64,000 bases of DNA from Amycolatopsis sp. EV170708-02-1 (GCF_022479115.1 NZ_CP092497.1:3534001-3598000), one strand, 5' to 3'. Shown: positions 53,435-63,739, counted from the stretch's first letter. Notes: generated from the letters alone by a model not told the origin. Translations and numbers: made by a program.

Positions 53435-55378
53435 GTGAGCAACACCGATCTTTTGAGCGACGTCGAAGGTGGCGCCGCCGAGTCGAACGGCGTCGTCGCT
53501 CCCAAGCGCACGGTCGGCGGATTGACCGGCAAGACCGTCGCCGAACTGCGCTCGATCGCTGGGGACCTTGGCATCGGCGAGACGACGGGTATGCGCAAGG
53601 GCGATCTGATCGCGGCCATCCGCGAGCGCCAGGGCAAGACCAAGCGCAAGACCCCCGCCGCGGCGAGCGAAACGCTTCCGCTCGAGGGGATCGACGCACC
53701 GCGCAAGGCCCCGAAGGCCGAAGCGCCCAAGACCGAGGCCCCGAAGCAGGAGGCCCCGAAGGCGGAAACCGCTCCGGCCGAGGCTCCTCGTGCGGAGAAG
53801 GCCGAGAAGGTTTCGGAGAACGGCTCCGCGCCCGCCGCCGAGCGGCCCGCGCAGCAGGAAAGCGGGCAGCAGGACGGCCAGCCGCAGCAGGAAGAGGGCG
53901 GCCGCAGCCGTCGTCGCCGCGGCTCCAACCGTGCCGCGGGTTCGCCCGAGCAGGGCGGCCAGCAGCGTGACCGCAACGAGCGCGGCGACCGCGGCGACCG
54001 CGGTGACCAGGGCGGCAACCGCCAGGGCAACCGCGACGGCCGTGGCCAGGACAACCGCCAGCGCAACCAGCAGGGCGGCGGCCAGGACAACAGCCAGCGC
54101 CAGGGCCAGGGCCCGCAGGGCGACGACGACGAGGAAGGCGGCCGTCGCGGCCGTCGCTTCCGCGACCGTCGCCGCCGGGGTTCCGGCGGTGGCCGCGAAC
54201 AGGGCGGTTCGCCCGACACCGAGATCCGCGAGGACGACGTCCTGCTGCCCGTCGCGGGCATCCTGGACGTGCTCGACAACTACGCGTTCGTGCGCACCTC
54301 GGGCTACCTCGCCGGGCCGAACGACGTGTACGTCTCGCTTTCGCTGGTCCGCAAGTACGGCCTGCGCCGCGGTGACGCCATCACCGGTGTCGTGCGCCAG
54401 CCGCGTGACGGCGAGCAGCAGCGGCAGAAGTTCAACCCGCTGGTGCGCGTCGACTCGATCAACGGCCTGGAGCCGGACGAGTCCAAGCGTCGTCCCGAGT
54501 TCACCAAGCTGACCCCGCTGTACCCGAACGAGCGGCTGCGCCTCGAGACCGAGCCGCACAAGCTCACGACCCGTGTCATCGACCTGGTGATGCCGGTCGG
54601 CAAGGGGCAGCGTGCCCTGATCGTGTCGCCGCCGAAGGCCGGCAAGACGACGATCATGCAGGACATCGCGAACGCGATCTCGACGAACAACCCCGAGTGC
54701 CACCTGATGGTCGTGCTCGTGGACGAGCGTCCCGAAGAGGTCACCGACATGCAGCGGTCGGTGAAGGGCGAGGTCATCGCCTCGACCTTCGACCGCCCGC
54801 CGTCCGACCACACCTCGGTCGCGGAGCTGGCCATCGAGCGGGCGAAACGCCTGGTCGAGATGGGCCACGACGTCGTCGTCCTGCTCGACTCGATCACCCG
54901 TCTGGGCCGTGCGTACAACCTCGCGGCCCCGGCGTCCGGCCGGATCCTCTCCGGTGGTGTCGACTCGACGGCGCTGTTCCCGCCGAAGCGGTTCCTCGGC
55001 GCTGCGCGCAACATCGAGAACGGCGGCTCGCTGACGATCTTCGCCACGACGATGGTCGAGACCGGGTCCACCGGTGACACGGTCATCTTCGAAGAGTTCA
55101 AGGGCACCGCGAACGCGGACCTCAAGCTCGACCGGAAGATCGCCGAGCGGCGCGTGTTCCCCGCGGTGGACATCAACCCGTCCGGTACCCGCAAGGAAGA
55201 CCTGCTGCTTTCGCCGGACGAGCTCGCGGTCACCCACAAGCTGCACCGGGTGCTGCACGCGCTGGACTCGCAGCAGGCCATCGACCTGCTGATCTCGCGT
55301 CTGCGCAAGACGAAGACCAACATCGAGTTCCTCATGCAGGTCTCGAAGACGGCCCTCGGCTCGAACGACGACGACTGA
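53435..55378 (+). CDS. rho: Transcription termination factor Rho
   Basis: A 647-residue Rho with the usual actinobacterial extension. Residues 1-70 hold the Rho N-terminal SAP-like domain (LTGKTVAELRSIAGDLGIG). About 75-265 is a long disordered insert rich in Ala/Pro/Lys, then Arg/Gln/Gly/Asn/Asp (repeats such as RGDRGDRGDQGG). The RNA-binding cold-shock domain follows (GILDVLDNYAFVRTSGYL), then the ATPase domain with SPPKAGKTTIMQDIA (Walker A), VVVLLDSITRLGRAYN (Walker B) and the R loop near GSTGDTVIFEEFKGT. Hexameric RNA helicase ending transcription. The insert confers extra RNA binding in related Rho proteins. Confidence 0.97.
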   Translation: MSNTDLLSDVEGGAAESNGVVAPKRTVGGLTGKTVAELRSIAGDLGIGETTGMRKGDLIAAIRERQGKTKRKTPAAASETLPLEGIDAPRKAPKAEAPKTEAPKQEAPKAETAPAEAPRAEKAEKVSENGSAPAAERPAQQESGQQDGQPQQEEGGRSRRRRGSNRAAGSPEQGGQQRDRNERGDRGDRGDQGGNRQGNRDGRGQDNRQRNQQGGGQDNSQRQGQGPQGDDDEEGGRRGRRFRDRRRRGSGGGREQGGSPDTEIREDDVLLPVAGILDVLDNYAFVRTSGYLAGPNDVYVSLSLVRKYGLRRGDAITGVVRQPRDGEQQRQKFNPLVRVDSINGLEPDESKRRPEFTKLTPLYPNERLRLETEPHKLTTRVIDLVMPVGKGQRALIVSPPKAGKTTIMQDIANAISTNNPECHLMVVLVDERPEEVTDMQRSVKGEVIASTFDRPPSDHTSVAELAIERAKRLVEMGHDVVVLLDSITRLGRAYNLAAPASGRILSGGVDSTALFPPKRFLGAARNIENGGSLTIFATTMVETGSTGDTVIFEEFKGTANADLKLDRKIAERRVFPAVDINPSGTRKEDLLLSPDELAVTHKLHRVLHALDSQQAIDLLISRLRKTKTNIEFLMQVSKTALGSNDDD

Positions 55379-55393
55379 GTTTCGTAGCTGAAC

Positions 55394-55642
55394 CGAAGGG
55401 GCCCTTCACCGCATCCGATGCGGTGAAGGGCCCCTTCGCCTCGTCCGGGGAGGATTTGCCTGCGGTTGGCCGCAAGTCCGTGAAGGCCTCCTTGCCTACC
55501 TTCAGGGTAGGGAAGGAGGCCCTCACGGACTTCTCGATCGCCCCCCGCGGCTCAGCAACACCACCAGCCTCAGCAGTCACAGCAGATGCGCGTGAAGGCC
55601 CCCTTTCCTCGGCTCAGCCGAGGAAAGGGGGCCTTCACGCGC
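55394..55642. terminator. Three stacked palindromes downstream of rho
   Basis: Three palindromes lie in the 299-bp gap between convergent genes. 55394-55415 pairs with 55417-55438 (22 bp, perfect). 55474-55499 pairs with 55507-55532 (26 bp with few mismatches). 55588-55614 pairs with 55616-55642 (27 bp, perfect). The third shares its GCGCGTGAAGGCCCCCTT core with the hairpin at 10218. The first and third probably terminate rho and the secreted-protein gene; all belong to dispersed GC-rich palindrome families. Confidence 0.8.
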
Positions 55643-55677
55643 TGTCGGGGCGCCTTGGCTCGCGAGAGCGGAGGAGA

Positions 55678-56214
55678 TCAGCGGTGCGGAACGGCCGCAG
55701 GGGTCCAGCCGCGGTAGTTGTTGAAGTAGTGCACGCTCGAAGCGTGGCCGATCTTGCCGCCGATGCTGGAGGCGTAGATCCCGCCGGAGCCGTCCGCGAT
55801 GCCGACGTGACCCCACTGGCTGATGTTCCAGTAGACAAAGGAGCCCTTCGGCGGCGTCCCGGTCGTGTGCTTCGGGCTCGCGCCGTTCCAGTGCGCGTTG
55901 GCCGAGGCCCAGACGCCGGTCGTGCCGTACGCGTTCTCGACGGCCTTCTCGCAGAGGCCCTGGTACGCGGTGGAGCCCATGTGGTTCTTGAACCACTGGA
56001 CGGCCCCGGCGGGCGTGCCGTCGCCGGCGCCCTGGATGGCCAGGTCACCGTCGGACAGGGTGGTGAACGTTCCCGCGGCCGGGTTGATGTCGGCGGCGGT
56101 GATGGTGGCGCCCGTTTCAGGGGCCGCCCCGGCGGCCGGGGCCACGGCGAGGGCCGCGATGGCCAGCGCGGCGACGGCCGCCGGCTTCGCCACCTTGGCG
56201 AGGATGCTGCGCAT
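55678..56214 (-). CDS. Secreted CHAP/NlpC-P60-like peptidase
   Basis: ATG 56214 has a perfect AGGAGG eight bases upstream. Residues 1-31 are a signal peptide ending APAAGAA. The 178-residue precursor then has a small papain-like domain: GLCEKAVENAYG with the nucleophile cysteine, KGSFVYWNISQWGHVGIADG with the catalytic histidine and SSVHYFNNYRGW near the end. This fits CHAP or NlpC/P60-type amidases that cut peptidoglycan cross-links. Monocistronic, between palindromes downstream and rpmE upstream (divergent). Substrate specificity is not visible. Confidence 0.75.
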   Translation of the reverse strand: MRSILAKVAKPAAVAALAIAALAVAPAAGAAPETGATITAADINPAAGTFTTLSDGDLAIQGAGDGTPAGAVQWFKNHMGSTAYQGLCEKAVENAYGTTGVWASANAHWNGASPKHTTGTPPKGSFVYWNISQWGHVGIADGSGGIYASSIGGKIGHASSVHYFNNYRGWTPAAVPHR

Positions 56215-56436
56215 GATCAATACCTCCTGTTGAGGAATCACCAACAGGAAGACGGTCCCGTGATCAAGTACAAATTTCGTACAACTCACCGTCGATAGTT
56301 GATAACTCAACGTGCTGGAATATGCCGGGGCAGGGGTGCGTTGACGCCACTGCCAGCACATCTGGCAAAATCATCCGCTGAAGTCCGGCACCGGTTCACC
56401 CCGCTCGGGGACCCGGGGCCAACGAGAGAGGACACC

Positions 56437-56664
56437 ATGAAAAGCGGTATTCACCCCGAGTACGTCGTCACGCACGTGAACTGTGACTGTGGCAACGAAT
56501 TCACCACGCGCAGCACCAAGACCTCCGGCAACCTCCACGTCGAGATCTGCTCGAACTGCCACCCGTTCTACACCGGCAAGCAGAAGCTCATGGACACCGG
56601 CGGCCGCGTCGCGCGCTTCGAGGCTCGCTACGGCAAGCGCAAGAAGGCCGAAGACGCCAAGTAG
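56437..56664 (+). CDS. rpmE: Ribosomal protein L31
   Basis: A 75-residue L31 of the zinc-binding (C+) type: cysteines in NCDCGNEF and [15 protein letters not shown] form the zinc knuckle. ATG 56437 follows [22 protein letters not shown] is the usual C-terminus. Located between rho and prfA as in other actinobacteria. A terminator follows. Confidence 0.97.
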   Translation: MKSGIHPEYVVTHVNCDCGNEFTTRSTKTSGNLHVEICSNCHPFYTGKQKLMDTGGRVARFEARYGKRKKAEDAK

Positions 56665-56672
56665 CTTGAACG

Positions 56673-56710
56673 ACGGCGCCTACCCGCATGTCCGGGTGGG
56701 CGCCGTTTTT
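56673..56710 (+). terminator. Intrinsic terminator after rpmE
   Basis: Arms 56673-56686 and 56693-56706 pair over 14 positions with one T-G wobble, around a 6-base loop, followed by a run of T (to 56710). It separates rpmE from prfA. Confidence 0.85.
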
Positions 56711-56744
56711 CATGGTTTGTCAGGGTCCGTTGAGAGGTGGAGTG

Positions 56745-57815
<1,071 letters not shown>

Positions 57816-57831
57816 ATCGGCGTCCGGGCCG

Positions 57832-58569
57832 CTAGCCCGGCTCGGTATAGAACGGATCGTCCTCCAGCGCGGTATGGATCGCCCGGACGGACATGCCCAC
57901 GTGCGCGAGCCTGTCGGTCACCTCGTTCGTCACCCGGCTGAGCGCATCTTCGCCGCTTTCCCCGGCGAGAGCGGGAAAAGCCGACAGCAGCACCGCTTCG
58001 CAGGGGCCCGCGTCCGTGCTGATCCGGACCAGCGACGCCGAAAGGTCGGTCGCGGGGCGGCCGCACAGGTCCACGGCCAGCCGCAGGTCACCGGTGGGGA
58101 CGTAGAGATGCACCCGTGAAATGACATCGGTTTCCACGCGCTGGGTGAAATCGTGCCTGGTGACGTACGCGGGCTCGCGGGGATCCGTACCGCCGACGGA
58201 CGCCATCAGCGAATAAAGCGTGAATCCGTCCGCCGGGATGTCGTAGGCGTCGTAGCTTCCGTATTGGCCGGTCTCCGGCGTGCCGTGGATTTCGAAGAAT
58301 TCCGCATTCAGGCCGAAGTGGAAAAGCGCGGGCACGACCGCTCGGTGCAGTGTTTCGGCGGGATCTTCGCCCTCGGCCGGAGGCGTGCGATAGCCGACGG
58401 AGACCAGGTATCCCGTCCAGCCGCCTTCCGGGTCCGCCCGGCAGATCTCCAGCTCGGTGGCCTCGAACTCACCGATGAGACGTTCGCCCAGTGCGGCGGC
58501 CGTGGCGAAAACCTCGGTTTCGATATTCGCCGATATCCGCGTGACGACTGTCGTTTCCCGGAGATCCAT
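57832..58569 (-). CDS. Hypothetical protein, 245 aa
   Basis: ATG 58569 starts MDLRETTVVTRISANIETEV. A soluble acidic protein with alternating strand and helix character and no signal or membrane segment. HFGLNAEFFEIHGTPETGQY, GSYDAYDIPADGFTLYSLMA and RVHLYVPTGDLRLAVDLCGR are its most distinctive stretches. I do not recognise the family. It is convergent with prfA and is the first gene of the block separating prfA from prmC. Confidence 0.7.
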   Translation of the reverse strand: MDLRETTVVTRISANIETEVFATAAALGERLIGEFEATELEICRADPEGGWTGYLVSVGYRTPPAEGEDPAETLHRAVVPALFHFGLNAEFFEIHGTPETGQYGSYDAYDIPADGFTLYSLMASVGGTDPREPAYVTRHDFTQRVETDVISRVHLYVPTGDLRLAVDLCGRPATDLSASLVRISTDAGPCEAVLLSAFPALAGESGEDALSRVTNEVTDRLAHVGMSVRAIHTALEDDPFYTEPG

Positions 58570-58709
58570 GACTGTTCTTGAGCCCTTCGGCGCGTACGGG
58601 TTCGTTCAGCGTACGGGTGGCGGGGAGAGGCGCCCGATCGGGCCTGTCGTCGATTCCCCGCTTCCGCTACGTTCCCTGGGCGATAAGGGAACCGCCCGGG
58701 AGAACACCA

Positions 58710-60437
58710 ATGGAAAGATCGTTTCCGGCGGCCCGGAAACGTGTTCCGCGAGCTCTCGTTCTCGCCGCCGGAACGGGACTGCTGAGCGCGGCCGTCGTCG
58801 CGAGGATCGGCCGGTTCGGGTTCAACCCGACCGACCAGGGTTTCGTGCTCGCCCAGGTGTGGCGCGTCCGGCACGGCGAGATCCCGCAGGTCGATTTCCT
58901 CGGGCCGAGGCCGTTCGGTTCGGCCTATCTGCATTTGATCGATCACCTCGTCCCCGCGCCGCTGATGATCGGCTCGGGGTTCGTGATGATGGTGCAGCTG
59001 ACCGTCGCCACGTTCGCCCTCGCCGCGTTCCTGACCGGGACATCACCGCTCGACTGGGGCCCGTTACGGCTCGGGTCGGTCTTCACCGCCGTGCTGGTCG
59101 GCCTGAACACGTATCCGGTGATGGCCTGGCACACCGTCGACGGCGTCTTCCTGGTCGCGGTCGGCTGGTGGTCGCTCGACAGCGGGCTGCGTTCGGGCTC
59201 GCGGTGGCGGCGCCTGCTCGGCCTGTTCTGCCTCGGGTTCGCGGCGATCGTCAAGCAGAGTTTCCTGTTCGCGGTCCCGATCGGGGTGCTGATCCTGCTG
59301 TTCCACCCCGCCGCGCCGCCGAGGAAGGCCTCGCGCCTGGCCGGCGACTTACTCGCGCTCGGCGCGGCGCCGTCGCTGTACTTCGGCATGATCACCGTCG
59401 CCGGGGGACTGCGGCCGGCGATCGCGCAGCTCTCCGAGGGCGAACAGACCTGGGGTGAAGGCCTTTTCCGGTTCTGGACGGCGGAGTTCGCGGGCCGGGC
59501 GGACCCGAGGACGTACTTCTTCCCGGTGCTGCTCGGCGTATGCGTGCTGGCCGTGGCGTGGTCCGCCCGCGACCGGTTCGGCGAGCCGGGCCGGTGGCTC
59601 CGGGGCGCGACGGCCGTCTGCGTCGTGGCGGTCGTGGTGTTCGTCGTGGCGGACGGCGAGTTCGAGCACGCGGGCGGCTGGCCGATCACACTGCTGTGGC
59701 TTTTCCTGGCCGCTGCGGTGCTCGACGCCGTCGTCCGGAACCGGATGCCCTGGCAGTACCTGGCGATCGCCGCGCTCGGCTGGATGGCCAGCCTGTCCTG
59801 GGGTTACCCGCTTCCCGGCCTGCTGGCCGGGATCTTCGCGCTGGGTGTGCTGGAAGCCGTGCCGCCGCCGAGGCCGCCCGAGGTCGCGGGCGGGGTTCTC
59901 GGCGCGGTCGCTTTCGTACTCGCCGGGCTGCTGCTGATGTCCGCGCACGACAAGGCGCCGTACGCGGACAGGCCGCAGGGTGAGCTGACGAAACATCTCG
60001 GGGACATCGCCCCGGCATTGAAGGGCGTCCGCACGAATCCCAGCGTGTACACCTACGTCGCCCAGATCCGTGAGTGCCTGGACCGCTATCCGGCGTCGAA
60101 GGTGGCCGTCCTGCCGGACAATCCTTTCGTCGCCCCGGTTTTCGGCGTCCGCAACCCGTTCCCGCTGGACTGGCCACTCCCGATGGAGCTGACCGGTGAC
60201 AGTCCGGAAAGGATGGTCGAGGCCGCCGAACGCCTTGACCGGGAAGGGGATTACCTCGTGCTCTTCCAGACGGTCAAGGCGGGTTCGCTGACTGCGGGCG
60301 CCCCCGTGCCCGACGCCGTCACGCCGGACGCGGCGACGGTCGGCTTGAGCGGGGTGGAAGACCGGATCAAGGACGAGCTCACGGGCGCGAGGGTCGCGTG
60401 CGGCAGCTTCGCCGGATTCTGGGAACCCGCGCGCTGA
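58710..60437 (+). CDS. Polytopic membrane protein, GT-C-like
   Basis: A 575-residue protein with about 10-12 membrane helices and a soluble C-terminal domain of about 120 residues. The first extracytoplasmic loop FGFNPTDQGFVLAQVWRVRH has an aspartate in the position used by GT-C glycosyltransferases, and IVKQSFLFAVPIGVLILLF lies in the core. One TTA codon occurs near 59348. It is convergent with the next membrane gene, with only 3 bp between stops. A polyprenyl-sugar-dependent transferase is a plausible but unproven assignment. Confidence 0.65.
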   Translation: MERSFPAARKRVPRALVLAAGTGLLSAAVVARIGRFGFNPTDQGFVLAQVWRVRHGEIPQVDFLGPRPFGSAYLHLIDHLVPAPLMIGSGFVMMVQLTVATFALAAFLTGTSPLDWGPLRLGSVFTAVLVGLNTYPVMAWHTVDGVFLVAVGWWSLDSGLRSGSRWRRLLGLFCLGFAAIVKQSFLFAVPIGVLILLFHPAAPPRKASRLAGDLLALGAAPSLYFGMITVAGGLRPAIAQLSEGEQTWGEGLFRFWTAEFAGRADPRTYFFPVLLGVCVLAVAWSARDRFGEPGRWLRGATAVCVVAVVVFVVADGEFEHAGGWPITLLWLFLAAAVLDAVVRNRMPWQYLAIAALGWMASLSWGYPLPGLLAGIFALGVLEAVPPPRPPEVAGGVLGAVAFVLAGLLLMSAHDKAPYADRPQGELTKHLGDIAPALKGVRTNPSVYTYVAQIRECLDRYPASKVAVLPDNPFVAPVFGVRNPFPLDWPLPMELTGDSPERMVEAAERLDREGDYLVLFQTVKAGSLTAGAPVPDAVTPDAATVGLSGVEDRIKDELTGARVACGSFAGFWEPAR

Positions 60438-60440
60438 ACC

Positions 60441-61874
60441 TCAGGCGGAGATCGACGCCGTCTCCGGCTCGCGTTCCTCGGCCGCCGGCGGTTCTTCCTT
60501 GCGCCGCGGCAGGAAAGAGAGCGCGGCGAAGGCGGCGGCGAGCAGGGTCGGGTAGATCGTCAGCTGCTGGTGCTTGACGTTCTCGATGCCTTCCGCGAGA
60601 CCGGACACCAGGATCTGGCCCATGGCGAAGAGCAGGAACATGAGCACCACGATGCCGACGTCGCGGCGTCCGGTGCGGTTCCGGAAGGCCCGGAGCCCTG
60701 CCCACCCGATGAGCAGCCAGATCGGCAGCAGGGCGAACAACCCCAGCGGTGCGAGCCAGCCGGTGATCCCCGACAGGACCGGGATCCGGTACTCCTTGGC
60801 GAGCGGCGGCTGCCCGGCGTGCTCACCGAAGCTGCCGAGGTTCGGCACCCGCGCGGTCAACGTCTCCTGCGCGGACCGGTGCAGCATCTCGACCACTCGC
60901 ACCGGGTGGTCCAGGTAGTACTGGGCGACGTTGCGGCGGCTGATCTTGTCGCGGTACTTGGCGTACTCGGGGTCGCGCCAGGCCGCGTTCGCGCTCCACC
61001 AGCCCGTGCCGACGTACTTCGCGAACTCGGGCGGGAGGCCCAGCGCGGCGAGGTCGGCGGTGGTGTCGTGTTTCCCGTCCACGATCCCGTTGAACACGAC
61101 GTGGTACATGTTGGCCTCGCGGTACTCCGCGTTGGCCGAGTCACCCGCGCCCTGCACCAGCGCGGTACCGGTGCCGACGACGGCGAGCACGGCCAGCGGC
61201 AGCGCCCAGCGGGCCAGGCCGCGGCTGCCCGCCGGCCGGACGAACAGCAGCGCGAGCGCGAACAGCGGGATCAGCAGCAGCGTCTGCGACTTCGCGTTGA
61301 TCCCGATCATCGCGCCGAGCACGGTGACCGCGGCCCCGGTGTAGCGCCACGGCCCGGTGCGGTGCATGAGCAGGAGCCCGCCGGCGAGCAGGAGCATCCC
61401 GAGGAAGGCGGCGCCCTCGCTCAGCACGGAGGCGAAGTACCCGAAGAAGGCGGAGTCCGCCGCGACCAGCAGCAGCGCGGCCGTGGCGATGACGCTGTTC
61501 CGGACCGAAAGGCGCAGGCCCACGACGATCGAGGCGATCCCGCCCGCGACCAGCAGACAGCCCAGCACACCCAGTACCAGCAGGTTCAGGATGGCGGACG
61601 AGCCGAGCAGCTGCCCGATCTCGCTGGCGATCTTGTCGATCCAGCTCTGGCTGGAGATGTATTCGCTGTTACAGGCCGGGGCGGGGCCGTAGGAGAAACG
61701 GACGAAGTATTCCGACGGCCGGTCGAGCTCGCGGGCGCCGAGCTGGCACAGGATGCGCCAGCCGTCGCCGTTGTCGGCCATGCCGATCGGCCGCGGCACC
61801 AGGAAACGGACGAGGAGCACCCCGAGCGCGGCGAAGAACACGCCCAAGGTCAGTCGGATTTCCCGGATCTTCAC
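60441..61874 (-). CDS. Polytopic membrane protein
   Basis: From GTG 61874 (weak AAGGTG upstream) the protein has 477 residues, with about 11 membrane helices and a long extracytoplasmic loop (about residues 250-380) containing YREANMYHVVFNGIVDGKHD and YLDHPVRVVEMLHRSAQETL. MADNGDGWRILCQLGA follows the first helix. Longer starts up to ATG 61928 would overlap the upstream hydrolase gene. The layout resembles GT-C or O-antigen-type transferases, but no clear catalytic motif is seen. Confidence 0.65.
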   Translation of the reverse strand: MKIREIRLTLGVFFAALGVLLVRFLVPRPIGMADNGDGWRILCQLGARELDRPSEYFVRFSYGPAPACNSEYISSQSWIDKIASEIGQLLGSSAILNLLVLGVLGCLLVAGGIASIVVGLRLSVRNSVIATAALLLVAADSAFFGYFASVLSEGAAFLGMLLLAGGLLLMHRTGPWRYTGAAVTVLGAMIGINAKSQTLLLIPLFALALLFVRPAGSRGLARWALPLAVLAVVGTGTALVQGAGDSANAEYREANMYHVVFNGIVDGKHDTTADLAALGLPPEFAKYVGTGWWSANAAWRDPEYAKYRDKISRRNVAQYYLDHPVRVVEMLHRSAQETLTARVPNLGSFGEHAGQPPLAKEYRIPVLSGITGWLAPLGLFALLPIWLLIGWAGLRAFRNRTGRRDVGIVVLMFLLFAMGQILVSGLAEGIENVKHQQLTIYPTLLAAAFAALSFLPRRKEEPPAAEEREPETASISA

Positions 61875-61905
61875 CCGCGTCACCTTAGAAGATTCCGCAG
61901 GGTGA

Positions 61906-62691
61906 TCAGTCCGTACCCTCTCCAACACTCGCCGAGAGGAACTTCTGGATCACGCCGAGCCATTCGTCGCGGGCCTCGACGCCGATACCGTGCCCGGACT
62001 GGATCTCGACCAGTTCGGCGCCGGGGATCCCGGCCGCGAGCTCGCGGGAGTGGGCGGGCGGGACGAGCCCGTCGCGTGTCGTGGCGACGACCAGCGTGGG
62101 GACCGCGATCGCGGCCAGTTCGGCGCTGGTGTCGACACTCGCGACCAGGTCCACCTGTTCGGGGCTGCCCTCCGGGATGAACCCGGCGAGTCCGTCGATG
62201 GCGGCTTCGAGCTCCGAAGGCGACAGCGCGTTCAGGTGCTGTCCGCCGGTGGCGGCGAAGGTGGCGAACTTGGCCACCAGCCTCCGGTCGCCGTCCAGCA
62301 GCTCCCGCCAGATGTCGAGGGCCAGCCGCAGCCGGTTGTCCGGTTTCGCGAACCCGGCGGTCAGGATGAGTCCGGTGACCCGATCGGGGTGCCGGGTGGC
62401 GGCCCGGACGGCGACTGCGGTGCCGAGCGAGTAGCCGAGGATCGCGAAGCGCTCGAGACCGGCGTCGAGAGCGATGGAGACCAGTTCGTCCGCGACGGTG
62501 TCGAGGTCCAGCGGTTCGGTGCTGCGCGGAGTCGCCCCGGAACCGGGGTAGTCGGGGCCGACGACGGTGTGGGTGCCGGCGAGGTCGTCGAGGATGCTCC
62601 CGAAGTTGCCTTCGACGCTGCCGCCGGCACCGTGGGCGAGCAGCAGGCCGGGACCGGAACCGCGGACGACGTGCGCGAAATGATTCGTCAT
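61906..62691 (-). CDS. Alpha/beta hydrolase, MerR-controlled
   Basis: ATG 62691 gives a 261-residue hydrolase (MTNHFAHVVRGSGPGLLLAH start). AHGAGGSVEGNF is the oxyanion region, LGYSLGTAVAVRAATRH has the nucleophile serine, TTRDGLVPP the acid and SGHGIGVEA the histidine. The frame stays open to 62730, but those starts lie inside the promoter, so 62691 is preferred and the mRNA is probably leaderless. It is divergent from the MerR gene and likely its target. Substrate unknown. Confidence 0.8.
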   Translation of the reverse strand: MTNHFAHVVRGSGPGLLLAHGAGGSVEGNFGSILDDLAGTHTVVGPDYPGSGATPRSTEPLDLDTVADELVSIALDAGLERFAILGYSLGTAVAVRAATRHPDRVTGLILTAGFAKPDNRLRLALDIWRELLDGDRRLVAKFATFAATGGQHLNALSPSELEAAIDGLAGFIPEGSPEQVDLVASVDTSAELAAIAVPTLVVATTRDGLVPPAHSRELAAGIPGAELVEIQSGHGIGVEARDEWLGVIQKFLSASVGEGTD

Positions 62692-62698
62692 GCCGGCG

Positions 62699-62730
62699 AC
62701 GTTAGGTACTGACATCGATGTGAAGGTCAA
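62699..62730 (-). promoter_or_regulatory. MerR-type promoter with 20-bp spacer
   Basis: On the minus strand TTGACC (62730-62725) and TAACGT (62704-62699) are 20 bp apart, the overlong spacing typical of MerR-activated promoters. A perfect palindrome ACATCGATGT (62712-62721) sits in the middle of the spacer. Transcription would begin next to ATG 62691. Confidence 0.7.
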
Positions 62731-62750
62731 ACTCGGATGACGGGGGTCAC

Positions 62751-63098
62751 ATGCTGATCGGCGAGCTGTCCCGGCGGACCGGCGTGAGCCAGCGGCTGCT
62801 GCGCTACTACGAGGAGCAGGGGTTGCTGGTGCCGCGGCGCGATTCCAACGGCTACCGCACCTTCGACGACGACGCGGTCATCACGGTGCGGCAGATCCGC
62901 GCGCTCCTCGCGGCCGGGCTGAGCACGCAGGTCATCGCGAAGATGCTGCCGTGCGCGAACGGTGAGCTGCCGGAACTGGACATGTGCCCCACAGTCGTGG
63001 CGGAGATCCGGCGCGAACTGGCCGAAATGGACGACCGCATCGACACGCTCCGGCAGCGGCGCGGGACACTGGCCGGATATCTCACCGTCGACGCGTAG
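62751..63098 (+). CDS. MerR family transcriptional regulator
   Basis: A 115-residue regulator with the MerR winged helix at the very N-terminus (MLIGELSRRTGVSQRLLRYY, then EEQGLLVPRRDSNGYRTFDD) and a coiled-coil dimer helix near the end (VVAEIRRELAEMDDRIDTLR). The effector part is short, with cysteines in MLPCANGELPELDMC that could sense thiol stress or metal. ATG 62751 is 20 bp from the operator on its own side, so autoregulation is likely. Confidence 0.9.
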   Translation: MLIGELSRRTGVSQRLLRYYEEQGLLVPRRDSNGYRTFDDDAVITVRQIRALLAAGLSTQVIAKMLPCANGELPELDMCPTVVAEIRRELAEMDDRIDTLRQRRGTLAGYLTVDA

Positions 63099-63106
63099 GA
63101 GACCTT

Positions 63107-63655
63107 GTGGAAGCCCTGGCCAGATTCGGCTTCGAACTGGGTGTGCTCAAGCGGATCCGGCGGGCCGGCTGGTGGCAGGCGGGCGTCCGCGATCCCGAAT
63201 CGGTGGCCGAGCACACCACGCGGGTCGCGCAGCTGGCCGGCCTCCTCGCGGCCGAGGGCGGCGCGGACCCGGCGAGGGCGGCGTATCTCGCGCTGTGGCA
63301 CGACACGCAGGAGACGCGGACCGGCGATCTCCCGCACACGATCAAGGGTTTCGTCGAGAAGCCGGATCCGCGGGCGATCACCGCCGCTCAGACATCGGCC
63401 CTCCCCGGCGCCGCGCGTGACTCGGTGCGTGACGCCGTCGACGAGTACGAGTCCGCCGAAAGCCCCGAGGCGCTCTACGCGCGCGACGCGGACAAGCTCG
63501 AAATGTTGCTTCAGGCCGTCGAGTACCGCGACATCGGTGTACGGAACGTAGACGAATGGATCGCTTCGGCGACGAAGAGCCTCCAGACCGACCTCGCGCG
63601 GCGGGTGGCCGAAGCGGCGCTGACGTTGTCTTCGCTCTCATGGCGGGTGCGCTGA
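63107..63655 (+). CDS. HD-domain nucleotidase (YfbR/HDDC2-like)
   Basis: A 182-residue HD-domain protein starting at GTG 63107, six bases after GGAG and 8 bp after the MerR gene. PESVAEHTTRVAQLAGLLA gives the first histidine, LALWHDTQETRTGDLPHTIK the HD pair and YARDADKLEMLLQAVEY the distal aspartate. This order matches 5'-deoxyribonucleotidases of the YfbR/HDDC2 group. It probably dephosphorylates deoxynucleoside monophosphates. The MerR gene and this one may form a small operon. Confidence 0.88.
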   Translation: MEALARFGFELGVLKRIRRAGWWQAGVRDPESVAEHTTRVAQLAGLLAAEGGADPARAAYLALWHDTQETRTGDLPHTIKGFVEKPDPRAITAAQTSALPGAARDSVRDAVDEYESAESPEALYARDADKLEMLLQAVEYRDIGVRNVDEWIASATKSLQTDLARRVAEAALTLSSLSWRVR

Positions 63656-63739
63656 AAGGAATCGATACCCTGAGCCCGCGTGTATCGACCCCGGCACGCG
63701 TGCCTCGTGTGTCAGGCTTGACTCTGTGAAGGAACACCA

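Noticed and set aside
55394..55642. CRISPR array
   Set aside because: The three palindromes differ in sequence and spacing and have no uniform repeats or spacers; they are terminator-type hairpins.
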